Source of the DNA: Paucibacter_B soli
GTDB lineage: Bacteria > Pseudomonadota > Gammaproteobacteria > Burkholderiales > Burkholderiaceae_C
Length of the DNA: 64,000 nucleotides
Reading direction: 5' to 3'
Assembly: GCF_037482845.1 (NCBI RefSeq)
Contig: NZ_JBBHJW010000001.1
Coordinates: forward strand, 682,001-746,000
Made by a program: the position numbers and the translations under genes. How positions within the stretch are numbered: position 1 is the first letter of the stretch; each line of letters opens with the position of its first letter. Positions 61,609-64,000 of this stretch are shown here, in pieces. The notes under the pieces were generated by a model. The model searched no databases, was not told where the DNA came from, and was given only the letters and a program-made list of their open reading frames with translations.

Positions 61609-62190
61609 TCAGCGTTGCATCTGCACTTCGGCCACGTCCAGCTTGAGATTGATGAGGGCGTCGATCAACTGCTGAATATTGCTGCGAACGGCACCTTCAT
61701 TGGCCAGTTTGAGGCGCTCCGCACCCAGGAAGGCATCGCTCATTTGGGCCGTGTAGGGGGTGGCCAGTGTGCGCTCGAACACTGTCTTGTTGCTGCTGCG
61801 CTCGATCAGCGTGTAGCGCACATTTGCGGTAACGGTCATGCTGAAGCCGGCCAGGGGTTGGTCAAGCTTTTCGAGATGCGCCACCAGCAGATACTTGCCG
61901 GCCTGACGGTTCGGTTGCCACAGGCCGGCGTCCTTCAGCGAAGCCTCCAGCGCGCGCTCGAAGTCGCTGCTGGAAACATTGGAGATCCACATGGGGTTGG
62001 TTTCCTGGCCACCGGTGACATCTCGAATGGCGATGCTCTCGCGCATCTTCGAGTTGGCAACAGCAGTGCGAGTGGCCAGCGAAGAGTTGGTCTGCATCTG
62101 ATCGACGCGTGCTGGCGTGGCGCATCCGACGAGTGCTGCGGCAGTAGCCAGCGCGAGCGCGATCTTGGCGGTCTGAACGAGTTGGTTCAT
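61609..62190 (-). CDS. Lipoprotein of unknown function
   Basis: 193 residues from the ATG at 62190, with GGGAG upstream. The lipobox LVGC (near residue 23) marks an envelope lipoprotein. The mature part has repeated beta strands (ERALEASLKDAGLWQPNRQAGKYLLVAHLEKLDQP, TVTANVRYTLIERSSNKTVFERTL). The pattern resembles periplasmic accessory lipoproteins with an LpoB-like or DUF3313-like fold, but no firm match is claimed. It probably shares a transcript with the next lipoprotein gene. Confidence 0.78.
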   Translation of the reverse strand: MNQLVQTAKIALALATAAALVGCATPARVDQMQTNSSLATRTAVANSKMRESIAIRDVTGGQETNPMWISNVSSSDFERALEASLKDAGLWQPNRQAGKYLLVAHLEKLDQPLAGFSMTVTANVRYTLIERSSNKTVFERTLATPYTAQMSDAFLGAERLKLANEGAVRSNIQQLIDALINLKLDVAEVQMQR

Positions 62191-62213
62191 GGTTTGCTCC
62201 CGTAAGTCGATCA

Positions 62214-62648
62214 TCAGTTGACGGCGCTGGCGGCCTGCGCCGGCGCGGCCGCCTGCTTGTCCGCCGGCGCCGCAGCCATGCCGCAGTGCTTCTGCACACT
62301 GGCTTGCTGTACGGCGTCGAACTCGCCGCGCAGGCGCGCGTATTCGGCTTCTTGCTGCTTGGTACCTCCCAGGGCGAACAGCGCCGGCCAGAACAGGATC
62401 ATGCCGACGCCAACCAGCGCCTTGTCATTGGACGCTGCCTGGTCCAGCCGGCCGCCCAGTTCGACGTAGCGCGCCTGCAGGCGCTGGGTCTCTGCGCCGA
62501 GTTGCTGGCAGTCGTAGCTCTGATACTGCATCGGCGAGATGTAGGCCGCGGAGATGTCCTTGGAGGCCGTGGCGCAGGCGCCGAGAAAGGCGCACAGGCT
62601 GACAGTCAGAACAATGCGCTGCATGGCGCGTACGGGCGTGAATGGCAT
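62214..62648 (-). CDS. Small lipoprotein of unknown function
   Basis: 144 residues from the ATG at 62648; AGGGA lies about nine bases upstream, and an internal ATG at 62624 would remove eight residues. The lipobox is LGAC. The mature part (AAYISPMQYQSYDCQQLGAETQRLQARYVELGGRLDQ) is coiled, followed by one hydrophobic stretch (ALVGVGMILFWPALFALGG) and an Ala-rich tail. It belongs to a common family of proteobacterial lipoproteins with no known function. It lies 23 bp before the other lipoprotein gene. Confidence 0.8.
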   Translation of the reverse strand: MPFTPVRAMQRIVLTVSLCAFLGACATASKDISAAYISPMQYQSYDCQQLGAETQRLQARYVELGGRLDQAASNDKALVGVGMILFWPALFALGGTKQQEAEYARLRGEFDAVQQASVQKHCGMAAAPADKQAAAPAQAASAVN

Positions 62649-62934
62649 GTGGGTTTCCCTGTTGAGATATGAAATCGGCAGGGCATGCACACTGGCTTGG
62701 TTCTCGGCTGCACGAGTACGGATTTCTTCCTCAGGGAGACATGTGAAGACTGCGCCCACCAAGGCACGCACTGATCTCGACCCACCGCGCTTGCTGTTCC
62801 AATGTCAGCGGCGGTCTCGATCGCCTATGCACGCCTCCCGCGCATGGCCCCTACCGGGCGCGGATATTACCAACGGCACAGCACGGCTCCCTCCATCTGA
62901 GGCCAATTGCCGACGGGGAATTACCCGCAGTTCT

Positions 62935-63804
62935 TCACAGCAAGGTCACGGATTGCATGCCCGCCCATGACTCACCGGGCGCAAGCTGCACCGGATGCTC
63001 GATAGCGGCCGCTTCGATGCACAGAAAGCGCTGATAACCGTCTGCAGGCATGTCCGCCAGCGCGGCACATTTCTGAGCGCCAGGATTCCACACAACGGCA
63101 TCTTCGAAACCCGTGTGGCGCAACAACAGCTGACGCTGCGTCTGCTCGCCCTGCTCGACAAGGGTCAGGTCTTGCTTGACCTGGTAGTAGACGCGATCCA
63201 GGTCCTGCGCACCGGGGCTGCCCGGCAGAAGCAGGTCGGTACGCTGCTGGCGCTCGGCGTTGGCCACGGAATCCCAGTACTGCAAACCCGACAGGCCCTG
63301 CAGGCTGGCGTCGCTGAGTGCATTCAAGCGGAAGTAGCTGTGCAGCGCGGCGCTGAAACTGAACATCTGATCGCCCTTGTTCTCGCAGGCCAGCTCGATC
63401 TCGAGATCGCGGCCGGCCACGCGCACGCTCAGCTCAAGCTCGAAGGCATGCGGCCAGAACATACGGGTGGCAGCGTCATCCGTCAGGCGCAGCACCGCCA
63501 GCGCGTCGCTCTCGCCCTGCTCGGCCAACACCAGCTGCCAGGGTTTGGTGCGGGCGAAGCCATGCCGCTGCAGCGGGCCGCGCGCGGCAAACTGCGGAAA
63601 GATCACCGGCACGCCGCCGCGTATCGCCTGGCCAGAGGCCATCGCCGTCTGAGGGGACACATAGAGTTGCTCATCCGCACCGGCGGGCACCCAGGACAGC
63701 ACATGGCCGCCATGCAGCAGCACGGTGGCACGGGCGCCGTCGGGGGCGCGGAGCTCCAGGGCTTCCATGCCCTGGTGGCGGGTGATGGCGATGGGCGTAG
63801 ACAT
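62935..63804 (-). CDS. D-hexose-6-phosphate mutarotase
   Basis: 289 residues. It has the aldose-1-epimerase-like beta-sandwich of the YeaD family: GGHVLSWVPAG, QAIRGGVPVIFPQFAARGPLQRHGFAR, a catalytic histidine in LHSYFRL, and VWNPGAQKCAALADMPADGYQRFLCIEAAAI. The enzyme interconverts alpha and beta anomers of hexose 6-phosphates. Its start lies 15 bp downstream of the terminator of the atp operon, so it needs its own promoter in that short space or read-through. Confidence 0.9.
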   Translation of the reverse strand: MSTPIAITRHQGMEALELRAPDGARATVLLHGGHVLSWVPAGADEQLYVSPQTAMASGQAIRGGVPVIFPQFAARGPLQRHGFARTKPWQLVLAEQGESDALAVLRLTDDAATRMFWPHAFELELSVRVAGRDLEIELACENKGDQMFSFSAALHSYFRLNALSDASLQGLSGLQYWDSVANAERQQRTDLLLPGSPGAQDLDRVYYQVKQDLTLVEQGEQTQRQLLLRHTGFEDAVVWNPGAQKCAALADMPADGYQRFLCIEAAAIEHPVQLAPGESWAGMQSVTLL

Positions 63805-63818
63805 AGGGCACAGAATAC

Positions 63819-63855
63819 AAAAAAGGAACGCCCGCCTGACTTGCGTCGGCGGGCG
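63819..63855 (-). terminator. Rho-independent terminator of the atp operon
   Basis: On the minus strand CGCCCGCC and GGCGGGCG pair around an 11-base loop, then TTCC and a run of six T (bases 63819-63824). It stands 24 bp past the atpC stop and ends the ATP synthase transcript. Confidence 0.8.
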
Positions 63856-63878
63856 CCGTGAGCAGCCGGGCTGCTTAT

Positions 63879-64000
63879 TTACTTCTTGCGGAACTTGCGC
63901 AGCGCAACGATTTGGGCCGCCATGGTGGCGAATTCGCCTTGCGCAGCGGCAAAGTCGATATCGGTCTTGGCGTTCTTCATCGCTTCTTCCGCGAGGCGCT
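63879..64000 (-). CDS. atpC: ATP synthase F1 epsilon subunit, C-terminal end (5' end outside window)
   Basis: The last 40 codons are visible, ending RLAEEAMKNAKTDIDFAAAQGEF...LRKFRKK before the TAA. This is the C-terminal two-helix part of the epsilon subunit, which regulates the F1 motor. The gene runs into the window from the right, as the last gene of the atp operon, and confirms a chromosomal location. Confidence 0.85.
   Translation of the reverse strand, partial: RLAEEAMKNAKTDIDFAAAQGEFATMAAQIVALRKFRKK

Overview
The window is high-GC chromosomal DNA of a betaproteobacterium, most likely a Burkholderiales of the Roseateles/Rubrivivax/Mitsuaria type. This rests on codon use, on the 3' end of atpC at the right edge, on hemE, priA and rep nearby, and on the many two-component, c-di-GMP and Tat/TonB genes. 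The genus is inferred, not proven. About 56 genes are supported. No tRNA, rRNA, CRISPR array, transposase or integrase was found, and no gene-free stretch exceeds about 300 bases.

Layout. 1-8.2 kb: the end of an M16 peptidase, an orphan PAS histidine kinase, an acyl-CoA synthetase, a LysR regulator divergent from an MBL-fold protein, and an AraC regulator. 8.2-12.8 kb: small DUF proteins, an AlkB-type hydroxylase and a methyltransferase. 12.9-15.5 kb: a patch of small minus-strand genes, partly of lower GC. It holds a stand-alone GyrB-like ATPase module, an AbiGi-family abortive-infection antitoxin and an unknown 126-aa protein. Two of the spacers resemble degenerate integron attC sites, so this looks like a relic cassette array and is the main accessory feature. 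15.5-23.1 kb: an overlapping three-gene operon (hybrid kinase, then a GMC oxidoreductase fused to an alpha/beta hydrolase, then a PhoD-like phosphatase). 23.3-28.6 kb: a PhnZ-like HD protein, cytochrome b561 with two YceI proteins, and a LytS/LytTR system. 28.6-38 kb: a YhhN protein, a FadL porin, a PhoD lipoprotein, and an ABC exporter whose permease is fused to an M1 peptidase.

38-45.7 kb: an SPFH/ribbon-helix-helix pair, a TonB receptor-YfiR-GGDEF/EAL operon, and rep. 45.8-55.2 kb: a triple VanZ membrane protein, a second Tat-exported PhoD, a periplasmic solute-binding protein, a pseudokinase, an AEC transporter and an S9 peptidase. 55.2-64 kb: a DUF4160/DUF2442 pair, priA, hemE, a LemA-TPM-TPM operon, two lipoproteins, a hexose-6-phosphate mutarotase and the end of the atp operon with its terminator.

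The most unusual items are the relic cassette array with defence-type cargo, the GMC-hydrolase fusion with a cysteine at the nucleophile position, the triple VanZ protein, the pseudokinase, and small self-regulating modules with palindromic operators (SPFH/RHH and DUF4160/DUF2442).
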